Below, piece after piece: positions 46,242 to 53,654 of a stretch of DNA of 64,000 nucleotides (position 1 is its first letter; each line of letters starts with the position of its first letter). Under the pieces are notes generated by a model. That model saw only the letters and a program-made list of their open reading frames with translations. It was not told the DNA's origin and did no database searches. This stretch comes from Bacillota bacterium (GTDB taxonomy: Bacteria; Bacillota; Clostridia; Lachnospirales; Lachnospiraceae). A program made the translations under genes and the position numbers. Location of the stretch: assembly GCA_023423045.1 (NCBI GenBank), contig JAFAGA010000026.1:1-64000 (forward strand), read 5' to 3'.

Positions 46242-46425
46242 AATTTATTCTCACCCTTATATATTTCTCGTAATTAGTCAAACCATGACATATTTTGTAT
46301 TATTATAACATTAAGACTAATTATTTACAATAAATAAAAAGAACTAAAATTAGGATGAAGAAATCAAGTCCTGTCTGAGTCACCTCAATAAACCTTCGAT
46401 TCATAGCCAATTTTTATACAAAGAT

Positions 46426-46455
46426 TTGCACAATGTGGAATGAGCATGCTATAAT
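46426..46455 (+). promoter_or_regulatory. Promoter of the TauE-type gene, followed by a leader hairpin
   Basis: TTGCAC (46426-46431), 18-bp spacer, TATAAT (46450-46455). The predicted transcript begins near 46462 and almost at once forms an 11-bp perfect stem (GCCCGAAGCCA at 46467-46477 with its complement at 46485-46495). The rest of 46242-46425, upstream of both this promoter and the divergent kinase, shows nothing else. Confidence 0.7.
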
Positions 46456-46546
46456 GACAAAGGTTAGCCCGAAGCCATGAGATCTGGCTTCGGGCAGCTT
46501 GACAAAATTATACAACAGATAGCTTGTACTTCTGGGAAAGGAATCT

Positions 46547-47332
46547 ATGGTCTTACTATTTTTTTTAATCAGTTTCGGCGCATCCATCATCGGTGCAATC
46601 TGCGGTATCGGCGGAGGGGTAATCATCAAGCCTGTGCTGGATGCCTTTCAGGTGCAGAGTGTATCCGCCATTAGCTTCTTATCCGGCATTACCGTCCTGT
46701 CCATGTCACTGTATTCCGTGGGGAAGGCTAAGCTGTCGGGGGATAATGCCATAAGGAAAAATATAGCGACCCCCCTCGCGGTCGGTGCGGCTGTCGGAGG
46801 TATCCTCGGGAAGGCGATGTTTGAACAGATCTCCGGTTTGTTTTCCGACAAGGAAATGATTGGAGGCATTCAAGCCGCTTGTCTGCTGATTATCACAATT
46901 GGAACGTTGATCTACACCCTGAAGAAATCTTCCATTAAAACAAAAAAATATGAACATCCGCTTTTTTGCATTATTACCGGAATTGTCCTTGGTCTTCTTT
47001 CCTCCTTTCTTGGAATTGGGGGCGGCCCTATCAATTTGGTTGTTCTTTACTATTTCTTCTCCATGGAAACAAAGGAAGCAGCTCAGAATTCCCTCTATAT
47101 CATCCTGTTTTCTCAAATTACCAGCTTTCTCAAGACTTTGGCAACCGGGAGCATTCCGGAATTTGAGCTCCCCTTCTTAGTGGTGATGATTTTCGGAGGT
47201 ATCCTGGGTGCCATTGCCGGCCGCAGTATTAACAGGCGAATTGACAGCCGGGTAGTGGATCATTTGTTTATTCTGCTTATGCTGATTATCATCTGTATCA
47301 ATCTTTTTAACATCTATCAATTTGTTATTTAA
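46547..47332 (+). CDS. TauE/SafE-family sulfite/organosulfonate exporter-like permease (261 aa)
   Basis: Eight hydrophobic helices in two halves. Each half starts with the family glycine motif: GAICGIGGGVIIKP (~18-31) and SSFLGIGGGPINL (~150-162). Such proteins move small anions such as sulfite, sulfoacetate or thiosulfate across the membrane; the substrate here is unknown. ATG follows AAAGGA. The gene converges with and overlaps the lipoprotein gene by 8 bp at its 3' end. Confidence 0.9.
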   Translation: MVLLFFLISFGASIIGAICGIGGGVIIKPVLDAFQVQSVSAISFLSGITVLSMSLYSVGKAKLSGDNAIRKNIATPLAVGAAVGGILGKAMFEQISGLFSDKEMIGGIQAACLLIITIGTLIYTLKKSSIKTKKYEHPLFCIITGIVLGLLSSFLGIGGGPINLVVLYYFFSMETKEAAQNSLYIILFSQITSFLKTLATGSIPEFELPFLVVMIFGGILGAIAGRSINRRIDSRVVDHLFILLMLIIICINLFNIYQFVI

Positions 47333-49061
47333 CCCCGGGCCCCATGCGCTGGCCATTGGTAGTAAAGACGGAGGACAAAGTGATTTCCGCTGTCTGAGTG
47401 CCGCAGGTCAAGGTATAAGTGTCTCCCTGTGCCATATCAGGAGAACTTATCAATACCGACTGGTATGATTTCTTAGGTGTATAGCTGATGATTTCCTTGC
47501 CGGAGGCATCATTCAGAGTAATCTGATCCTTATTCGTATTAACAGCGGACAGGTTATAAAGCAGGGAATACTGTGTGGAGGTTTCACCAAAGCCCTGTGC
47601 CATACCTGAGCTTCCGACTGCAATCAGAATACCTCCTGAGATATCTCCATTACCTGAGTAATCCAGGCTTCCGTTCATGCTCTGAGTGGGGCCGTCAACA
47701 TAGATGGTGCCGCCGGAGATAGAGAGGTTTCCGTTGGAGTCTATCCCATCCCCCCCGGCATTGATTATTATGGTACCACCGGAGATGGAGATATAGCAAT
47801 TCGCATCCGTTTCGAATGGATTCTCGCCGCCTCCAAAGCCTCCCGGTCTCATATCCCCGGAGGGAGTCTGACCCTGACCGAAGGGCATCTGATCGGAAGA
47901 GGTTGGTTTTCCTCTATCCGCACCCCCCGGGCCTCTGCTGGTATCCCCGCCTTCCGGTACCTCGCCGGATGGCATTGCGCTATCCTTTGGTAATTGGGCA
48001 GTGACCGCAGCATTCTCCCCAGACTCGGCCGGTAGAGTGGATGTGCCTTCTGATGCCGAAGGCTTTCCTTTCAAAGCCTCCCAGGAGCTTGCGGTATTCT
48101 CGGCACCAGCTGTATCGGTACTGCCGCTTGCCGCGTTCAGGCCGTCATCCCCGGCATTAATTTCTATTGTCCCGTCTTCAATTATGATTACCGTTCCCTC
48201 GATTCCTTCCTGGCTGCTCGCTACATTTACCGTTCCTCCACAGATGTATACATAGCCCTTGGTGGTATCATCACTGTTCTTGGATTGAATTCCATTTCCG
48301 GAGGAGGCATTCAGAGTGAAGCTGCCATCCTTGATCTTTACGCAATCCTTGCCATTAATGGCATCCTTTGCCGCTGTAATATCATAGATGCCTCCGGTAA
48401 ATACCAAATCATCCTTAGAGACAATGCCATGCTTATAATTTCCCGTGATGGTCAGAGAACCGGAACCGTTCAGTGTCAGATCCGCTTTGCTGTAAATGAC
48501 AGCATCAACATTGTTATCGTCGCTTTGTATATATTCCGCACCGTCTGTTAGGAGGTTATCCGTTCCTTCCTGAAGGGTGATGAACACCTTATCGGCATTC
48601 TTAATATAAATCGGAGCATTAGAAGAATTATGAACCGAGGCCCCGTTTAATATCAACTGAACCTTATCCGTATCCCCTGCATCCACGATGATCTGCCCAT
48701 CCTCCAGGGTTCCCTCTATTACATAGCTGCCTTCTTTTTGAATTGTCACCTTCTGATCCGTAACCGCAGCCCCGTCACCCTTCACGGATATGCTGGTTCC
48801 GTTTAATACAATCAGCACAGCGCTGGATTCCTCATATCCAACCTCCAGATCTCTTGCGGTAAATTCCTTATCCACCTCTATTGTGGAAGCAGAGGCGGCT
48901 GTTGTTGTATTGGCAGATGCTGCCGGTGCATTCTCCTGAGTTTCATTGGCAATTCCAGCCTGTATATTCTGTGCAGCTTCTTTTTTTTGAGCTGAACAAC
49001 CCGATAATGCAGATGCGATGACCAGAATTACCGTTATTATACTGATCCATTTACGTTTCAT
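47325..49061 (-). CDS. Cthe_2159-like carbohydrate-binding beta-helix lipoprotein (578 aa)
   Basis: A lipoprotein signal (ISIITVILVIASALSGC) anchors the protein outside the membrane. The central part has repeated DGTIEINAGDDGLNAASG / GGTIIINAGGDGIDSNG strands, typical of the DUF4353 family, whose C. thermocellum member Cthe_2159 is a parallel beta-helix that binds acidic polysaccharide. A Gly/Pro/Ser-rich segment (~365-420) interrupts the helix, as is common in the family. It is the third gene of the VTC-DUF4956 operon, 55 bases after DUF4956. Confidence 0.86.
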   Translation of the reverse strand: MKRKWISIITVILVIASALSGCSAQKKEAAQNIQAGIANETQENAPAASANTTTAASASTIEVDKEFTARDLEVGYEESSAVLIVLNGTSISVKGDGAAVTDQKVTIQKEGSYVIEGTLEDGQIIVDAGDTDKVQLILNGASVHNSSNAPIYIKNADKVFITLQEGTDNLLTDGAEYIQSDDNNVDAVIYSKADLTLNGSGSLTITGNYKHGIVSKDDLVFTGGIYDITAAKDAINGKDCVKIKDGSFTLNASSGNGIQSKNSDDTTKGYVYICGGTVNVASSQEGIEGTVIIIEDGTIEINAGDDGLNAASGSTDTAGAENTASSWEALKGKPSASEGTSTLPAESGENAAVTAQLPKDSAMPSGEVPEGGDTSRGPGGADRGKPTSSDQMPFGQGQTPSGDMRPGGFGGGENPFETDANCYISISGGTIIINAGGDGIDSNGNLSISGGTIYVDGPTQSMNGSLDYSGNGDISGGILIAVGSSGMAQGFGETSTQYSLLYNLSAVNTNKDQITLNDASGKEIISYTPKKSYQSVLISSPDMAQGDTYTLTCGTQTAEITLSSVFTTNGQRMGPGVK

Positions 49062-49116
49062 ATGATATTCTCTCCTTATTCTATTTGTTTGTATTGAGGC
49101 ATAACCTCGATTCTAT

Positions 49117-49782
49117 TTACAGTTCTTCACTTCCAAAGGTAATTCTGCCGCAGGTGATCTCTAAATTCCCGTTTCTGCAGCGCAGCTCATCAATGAATTG
49201 TTTTTCCTCTTCAGGCTTCTTAAGCATAATCCGGTATTCCAGCTTGTATAAGCTTCCCATGTTAGCAGTCTTAGCCTTCACCAATTCACTGCCGGTAGTA
49301 TATTTTTTAAATAGGTCATCAAAAATACCCATATAATCCAGCCCTTCAGGGATGGTTATCTTTAATTCCTTTTCCTTTCGTTTCGGCTCTCCAAAGCCCG
49401 TTACGTTATACAGGATGCTGGCGCCTCCGATAATTAGTACGAACAAACCGGCCGCGGCGATATATCCGGTTCCGGTTGCCAATCCCACTGCCATTGCCAG
49501 GAAGATACTGTTAATCTCCTTGGCATTCCCAGGGACGGAACGGAAACGAACCAGACTGAAGGCACCCATTACAGCCACGCCGGTTCCCAAATTGCCGTTC
49601 ACCAGCATAATAACCATTTGAACGATGGAGGGAAGCAATGCAATCGTAATCACAAAACCCTTGCTGCTGCTGTTAAAGTAACTGTGTACTCCTGCAATCA
49701 ACGCTCCCAGCACCAGGGAACAGAGAACACAGATTAAAAAGCTTTCAACCGTAAAGGTATCCGTAAGTATTGTATTAAGCAT
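49117..49782 (-). CDS. DUF4956 membrane protein (221 aa)
   Basis: Three to four hydrophobic helices in the first ~130 residues (ICVLCSLVLGALIAGVHSY; AVMGAFSLVRFRSVPG signature ~72-87) are followed by a cytoplasmic ferredoxin-like C-terminal part. DUF4956 proteins are encoded beside VTC-domain proteins across Firmicutes; the function is undetermined. Its ATG lies inside the end of the VTC gene (8-bp overlap), implying translational coupling and probably a complex. Confidence 0.88.
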   Translation of the reverse strand: MLNTILTDTFTVESFLICVLCSLVLGALIAGVHSYFNSSSKGFVITIALLPSIVQMVIMLVNGNLGTGVAVMGAFSLVRFRSVPGNAKEINSIFLAMAVGLATGTGYIAAAGLFVLIIGGASILYNVTGFGEPKRKEKELKITIPEGLDYMGIFDDLFKKYTTGSELVKAKTANMGSLYKLEYRIMLKKPEEEKQFIDELRCRNGNLEITCGRITFGSEEL

Positions 49783-50509
49783 ATAGAATTTCTCCTTTTT
49801 TTAATTCGTGATTTGGCATTTGTAAAGTTTGCTCATATCCCCTTCCGTACTTTGAAAAGGAAACCGGATAGATATCCATGTCATTCAGGATATGGCAGAG
49901 CCACAGCGGCATTGCGCCCGGAATTTTAATTTCCATCAGCCGCTCTCCTTGTTGCAGCAGCGGAGCTCCCCAGATTCCGTATTCCAGCCAAAGCTCCTGC
50001 TCCCGCCACAGGATATCTCTGTCAAAGGTGATTCTTAACTGGGGATCTTCCAGACCATACATTGCAGTCCGGCGATATGAGATATACATCGAAGGCTCTA
50101 TATTCCCGTAGAACTGTAGAAACCAATCGATTTCCCTGACAATCTGGGAAGGCTCCTCCATCGGTTTATGATAATACAAATACTGTTCCGCATCGCGCAG
50201 TTCCATTTTCACTCGCCGCTTATATACAATCCCCCTGTATTTTTTCTTCAGCTCCACATAAACAGTGTCACCTTCCGCCGGAGTTCCATAGCTGCGAAGT
50301 CTCAGCTTTTCTTTATAAACCGGCTTATCCAAAGAGTTCCTGATTAATAGATGCGTCGATGTATCAAAATAAACATTGCAGATATCCGTCTCACCATAAT
50401 GATCTACCGCCATCTTATCCATAAGGCACTGATAGAGCTTCCGGTACTTTATTTCGTTGACCAAATATTTTTTTTCGTAACGTTTGAATGTTCCCTGATA
50501 TTGTCCCAT
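49775..50509 (-). CDS. VTC-domain polyphosphate polymerase-like protein (244 aa)
   Basis: A CYTH-like triphosphate tunnel protein: FKRYEKKYLV (~8-17), VYFDTSTHLLIRNSLDKPVYKEKLRLRSYG pattern (split, ~50-80) with basic tunnel residues, and VELKKKYRGIVYKRRV (~88-103). The yeast Vtc4 domain makes polyphosphate from ATP; bacterial members are annotated as polyphosphate polymerase domain proteins. ATG at 50509 with AAGGAG is preferred to the longer frame. First gene of the operon and directly behind a direct-repeat promoter (50566-50598). Confidence 0.88.
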   Translation of the reverse strand: MGQYQGTFKRYEKKYLVNEIKYRKLYQCLMDKMAVDHYGETDICNVYFDTSTHLLIRNSLDKPVYKEKLRLRSYGTPAEGDTVYVELKKKYRGIVYKRRVKMELRDAEQYLYYHKPMEEPSQIVREIDWFLQFYGNIEPSMYISYRRTAMYGLEDPQLRITFDRDILWREQELWLEYGIWGAPLLQQGERLMEIKIPGAMPLWLCHILNDMDIYPVSFSKYGRGYEQTLQMPNHELKKGEILYA

Positions 50510-50565
50510 AACGGTCTCCTTCCACATTTTTTGCATTTTTACTTGTATTGTTTCTCTATGGGCTT

Positions 50566-50598
50566 ATTGTAAGGGACTAACTTTAAATGAACTTTAAA
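50566..50598 (-). promoter_or_regulatory. VTC operon promoter with tandem TTTAAAG operator
   Basis: On the minus strand TTTAAAG (50598-50592), 4 bases, TTTAAAG (50587-50581), 9 bases, TACAAT (50571-50566). A third TTTAAAG copy stands upstream at 50621-50615. The same layout precedes the two-component system (53594-53626). The rest of 50510-50859 holds only the upstream region of the HAD gene, where no clear promoter was found. Confidence 0.7.
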
Positions 50599-50859
50599 GG
50601 AAACCATAAAATTACTTTAAATTGATATCCTCCAGACTGTATCTGCAAATAATACGCTATATCATAGAAACTGGATATACAATTAAACATTGTATATTGT
50701 TGCGATTATATGGTACATCTGATACGATTATCAGGATAATGTCTTTGCTTTACAAATAATAAGCATTAATATGATGTAAAAGAAAAATTTTAGATGGCTT
50801 TGTATAACAGTAACAACTCCAAAGGCGGTTCAATTGATTTGCAGACAGGAGAATAGATT

Positions 50860-51387
50860 ATGGATAAAATTGTTTTTAGTGATGTGGATGGTACTTTACT
50901 CAATTCAGAACATAAGATTACGTCTTTAACAGAAAAAGCCATTAAGGAACTAAAGAAAAAGGATATTCCATTTGTAATTATATCTGCACGAAGTCCGTCG
51001 GGTATTTACCCAATACTTAAAGAATATGCTTTCAAATGTCCTATTGTCTCATATAGCGGTGCATTGATTTTAGATGAAGAAAAATTAAAAGAAGCCTTTC
51101 CGAATTATTCCATTGTCAAATCTTCTGATATTTTATTGGAGATTATGGAAAATGGGATATCGAAAGCGGATGCCGTTCATACATTATGTTCATTATGGGA
51201 TATCCGTTTAGAAAATGCGATTGCTTTTGGTGATAATTACAATGATGTTGAAATGTTAGAAGCAGTTGGATATGGATTTCTTATGGGAAATGCTCCTGAT
51301 GATTTAAAACAGAGAATTCAAACCCATACCTATGACAACAATAATGACGGGATTTATCATGCTCTTTTAAAAATGAATATGATTTAA
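50860..51387 (+). CDS. Cof-type HAD phosphatase lacking its cap domain (175 aa)
   Basis: Catalytic core motifs are complete: FSDVDGTLL (motif I, nucleophile Asp8), VIISAR (motif II), a Lys in GISKADAV (motif III) and AFGDNYNDVEML (motif IV). Cof proteins are usually ~265-280 aa because a C2 cap of ~90 residues is inserted after motif II. Here SGALILDEE runs straight into KLKEAFPNYSIVKSS, the end of the usual cap, so most of the cap is missing in frame. ATG has CAGGAG. It sits between the VTC operon and its presumed two-component regulator. Confidence 0.8.
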   Translation: MDKIVFSDVDGTLLNSEHKITSLTEKAIKELKKKDIPFVIISARSPSGIYPILKEYAFKCPIVSYSGALILDEEKLKEAFPNYSIVKSSDILLEIMENGISKADAVHTLCSLWDIRLENAIAFGDNYNDVEMLEAVGYGFLMGNAPDDLKQRIQTHTYDNNNDGIYHALLKMNMI

Positions 51388-51430
51388 GAAACCGGTGAGA
51401 CACATCTCCGGAACGCTCCGCTTCACAAGA

Positions 51431-51501
51431 TGCGCAAATCCGACTTCTCTGCCTATGCTTAGGAGGAAGATTACATAGGTTAGATTCGTCGGCTCTGCGC
51501 A
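51431..51501. repeat. Interrupted long inverted repeat between convergent genes
   Basis: Three nested arm pairs occur in order: TGCGCA (51431/51496), CCGAC with GTCGG (51440/51488) and GCCTATG with CATAGGT (51451/51474). The spacers between them do not pair. The result would be a tall, bulged stem between the HAD and sensor-kinase genes. Confidence 0.5.
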
Positions 51502-51513
51502 AAAAGGAAGGGA

Positions 51514-51532
51514 AGATGTCAAAATGACATCT
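51514..51532. terminator. Small terminator-like hairpin
   Basis: AGATGTCA and TGACATCT pair perfectly around a 3-base loop, 12 bases from the sensor-kinase stop (minus strand) and downstream of the HAD gene (plus strand). T-runs are weak. Confidence 0.45.
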
Positions 51533-51543
51533 GGTTATCTGCT

Positions 51544-52773
51544 CTATATGATTACTGTAAATATCACAGATCGGCCATCATCACTGTGCACGCTGATTCT
51601 CCCGTGATGGGCTTCCACAATCGAACTGGCGATGGACAACCCGATTCCATAGCCCCCTGTCTCTCTGGAACGGGATTCATCCGCCCGATAAAACCGGTCG
51701 AAAAACCGGTCCAAATTCTTACTTTCGATATATTCCACGGTATTATATACCTCCAGCTTTATTCCTTTCTTTAATGGCATAAGGCTGATTCGAATCTCTC
51801 CGTTAGTGTCGGAATACTTCATGGCATTATCCAGCAGCGTGGAAATCAGCTGCTCCATAGCTCCTTCCTCCCCATGAAGCTGAATATGAGGCACAATACT
51901 GATGCTCAGCCTTTTGCTCTGGCTTTCTGCTACGGCAAGAAAGGAATTGGCAATTCTTTTGACGCATCTGCTCAAATCGAATTCCTGGCGGGTCCTCTCA
52001 ATATTCCCCTCCTCCATCCTGGCAAGAAGCAGCAAATTCTTCACCAGCTTATCCAGGCGGCCAATTTGATTGCGGATACTGGTAATCCACTCGCTCTCTC
52101 CGGTGGTCAGCTCCAGCACATCGGTATTGGCAGAGATGATGGCCAGGGGGGTTTTGATCTCATGGCCGGCATCGGTAATAAAGCGTTTCTGCTTCTCCAT
52201 ATTTCGGACGACGGGGTTAATTGCTCTCTTGGAGAATACGGATACCAGGATAAATACCAGCAAAAGAGTTCCAAGCGCAACACCACAGGAGGTAAGAAAG
52301 AAATACATCACCATCTGCATCTGGTTTCTGACATCAAGAAAGATTATCATAGGACCGTTCTCTGCATTAATAATCCGGTATTTATAGATTCCTTTGTAAC
52401 CTTCCGATTTTTTTGAAGCCAGAACCTCCTCGGCATATTGTAGAGCATCCTTCGAGCTTACGGCTGAGATATGGCTGGTATCGATCTCTTTCACGGTTTC
52501 ATCATGACTCAATTTTATAAAAAAATACCTGGTCTGAAATTTGGTCTCTTCATTTAGTTCAAATCCAATTTTTTTGTCCCTTGGCGGTTCCTTTCCCCTC
52601 TCAAATTCAGGAAATCTCCCTTTGTTCTCCGATAAGAATGCAAGAGTCTGGCCGGCACTCCGATCTATTTGATAAAAGTTGATCATATTAATTGCGCCGA
52701 CCAACAATACCATCACCAGACTCAGAGAGGCCATTGTAATCATAATGAATTTACGCTGCAACTGATTTATCAT
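51544..52773 (-). CDS. Membrane sensor histidine kinase (409 aa)
   Basis: Two membrane helices (~10-30 and ~155-185) bracket an extracytoplasmic sensor domain of ~125 residues. Then come HisKA with FITDAGHEIKTPLAIISAN (phospho-His ~207) and HATPase_c with LLDNAMKYS and GGYGIGLSIASSIVEAH (G2 box). Length and architecture match EnvZ/OmpR-type partners. Its ATG overlaps the regulator's stop (ATGA), so the two are translationally coupled. The ligand is unknown. Confidence 0.92.
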   Translation of the reverse strand: MINQLQRKFIMITMASLSLVMVLLVGAINMINFYQIDRSAGQTLAFLSENKGRFPEFERGKEPPRDKKIGFELNEETKFQTRYFFIKLSHDETVKEIDTSHISAVSSKDALQYAEEVLASKKSEGYKGIYKYRIINAENGPMIIFLDVRNQMQMVMYFFLTSCGVALGTLLLVFILVSVFSKRAINPVVRNMEKQKRFITDAGHEIKTPLAIISANTDVLELTTGESEWITSIRNQIGRLDKLVKNLLLLARMEEGNIERTRQEFDLSRCVKRIANSFLAVAESQSKRLSISIVPHIQLHGEEGAMEQLISTLLDNAMKYSDTNGEIRISLMPLKKGIKLEVYNTVEYIESKNLDRFFDRFYRADESRSRETGGYGIGLSIASSIVEAHHGRISVHSDDGRSVIFTVII

Positions 52774-53444
52774 TCATTTTCCTCCAAGGTATAGCCAACT
52801 CCCCGGACCGCCTTCAGCTTAACCGCCGCCTCCAGGGCTTCCAGCTTCTTTCTGAGGTAGGATACATAAACCCATACCACATTAATCTCTGCTTCTGCAT
52901 CATAACCCCAGATCCGTTCCATGAACTGCTCTGTGGATATCAGACGTTTGGGATTGCTCATTAACATCTCCATCATCTGAAATTCCTTGTTGCTCAAGCG
53001 GATGGAGGTATCTCCATTGGATAATTCAAAACTTTCTTTGTTCAGACTGAGATTGGCCAGGCGGACCAGATTGGGTGTGAATTCAGCCTTTCGTCTGGTC
53101 ATGGCCCGAACCCGGGCTAACAGCTCTCCCATGGCAAAGGGCTTGCTAAGATAGTCATCTGCTCCGGTATCCAAGCCCTTAATGCGGTCTTCAATCTGAG
53201 ACTTTGCGGTCAGCAATAATATCGGGGTATGAATTCCCTGCATCCGCAGCTTCTCCAGCACTTCCAGCCCATTCATCTTGGGCATCATAATATCCAGTAT
53301 AATGCCGTCGTAATTCTGGGACAGGCCAAAATCCAGGGCATCTGCACCATCATAAACCGCGTCAACGGAGTAATTATTATGCTTTAGAATGGCAACCAGG
53401 GCATTGGACATCTCTTTTTCGTCTTCCGCTAACAGAATTCTCAT
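52770..53444 (-). CDS. OmpR-family response regulator (224 aa)
   Basis: A receiver domain (RILLAEDEKEMS at 2-13; phospho-Asp in ILDIMMPKMNG ~52; Lys in YLSKPFAMGELL ~102) is followed by a winged-helix DNA-binding domain (LSNKEFQMMEMLM, WVYVSYLRKKLE). ATG at 53444 with AAGGAG is chosen over a 28-codon longer frame. Its promoter carries TTTAAAG/TTTAAGG direct repeats of 11-bp period, as OmpR-type regulators bind; the VTC operon promoter has the same, suggesting both are its targets. Confidence 0.93.
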   Translation of the reverse strand: MRILLAEDEKEMSNALVAILKHNNYSVDAVYDGADALDFGLSQNYDGIILDIMMPKMNGLEVLEKLRMQGIHTPILLLTAKSQIEDRIKGLDTGADDYLSKPFAMGELLARVRAMTRRKAEFTPNLVRLANLSLNKESFELSNGDTSIRLSNKEFQMMEMLMSNPKRLISTEQFMERIWGYDAEAEINVVWVYVSYLRKKLEALEAAVKLKAVRGVGYTLEENE

Positions 53445-53593
53445 CACTTTGTCTCCTTCTGCGTTCATACCTTCATGATCTATTGCTCCAATCATGCTTT
53501 CAACATGTTTCCGACATGCTTCTGACATTCGTTTAATATGTTCCCTGCAAGCGCATTGTGCAGGGGCTTTTCTCTCATCCGGCTCTCATAATT

Positions 53594-53626
53594 ATTGTAT
53601 CACAGGTACCTTAAAGATACTTTAAA
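53594..53626 (-). promoter_or_regulatory. Two-component system promoter with the same direct-repeat operator
   Basis: On the minus strand TTTAAAG (53626-53620), 4 bases, TTTAAGG (53615-53609), 9 bases, TACAAT (53599-53594). Order, spacing and -10 are identical to those of the VTC operon at 50566-50598. Confidence 0.7.
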
Positions 53627-53654
53627 ATATCAGGAGAGGAAATACTATTAAATA

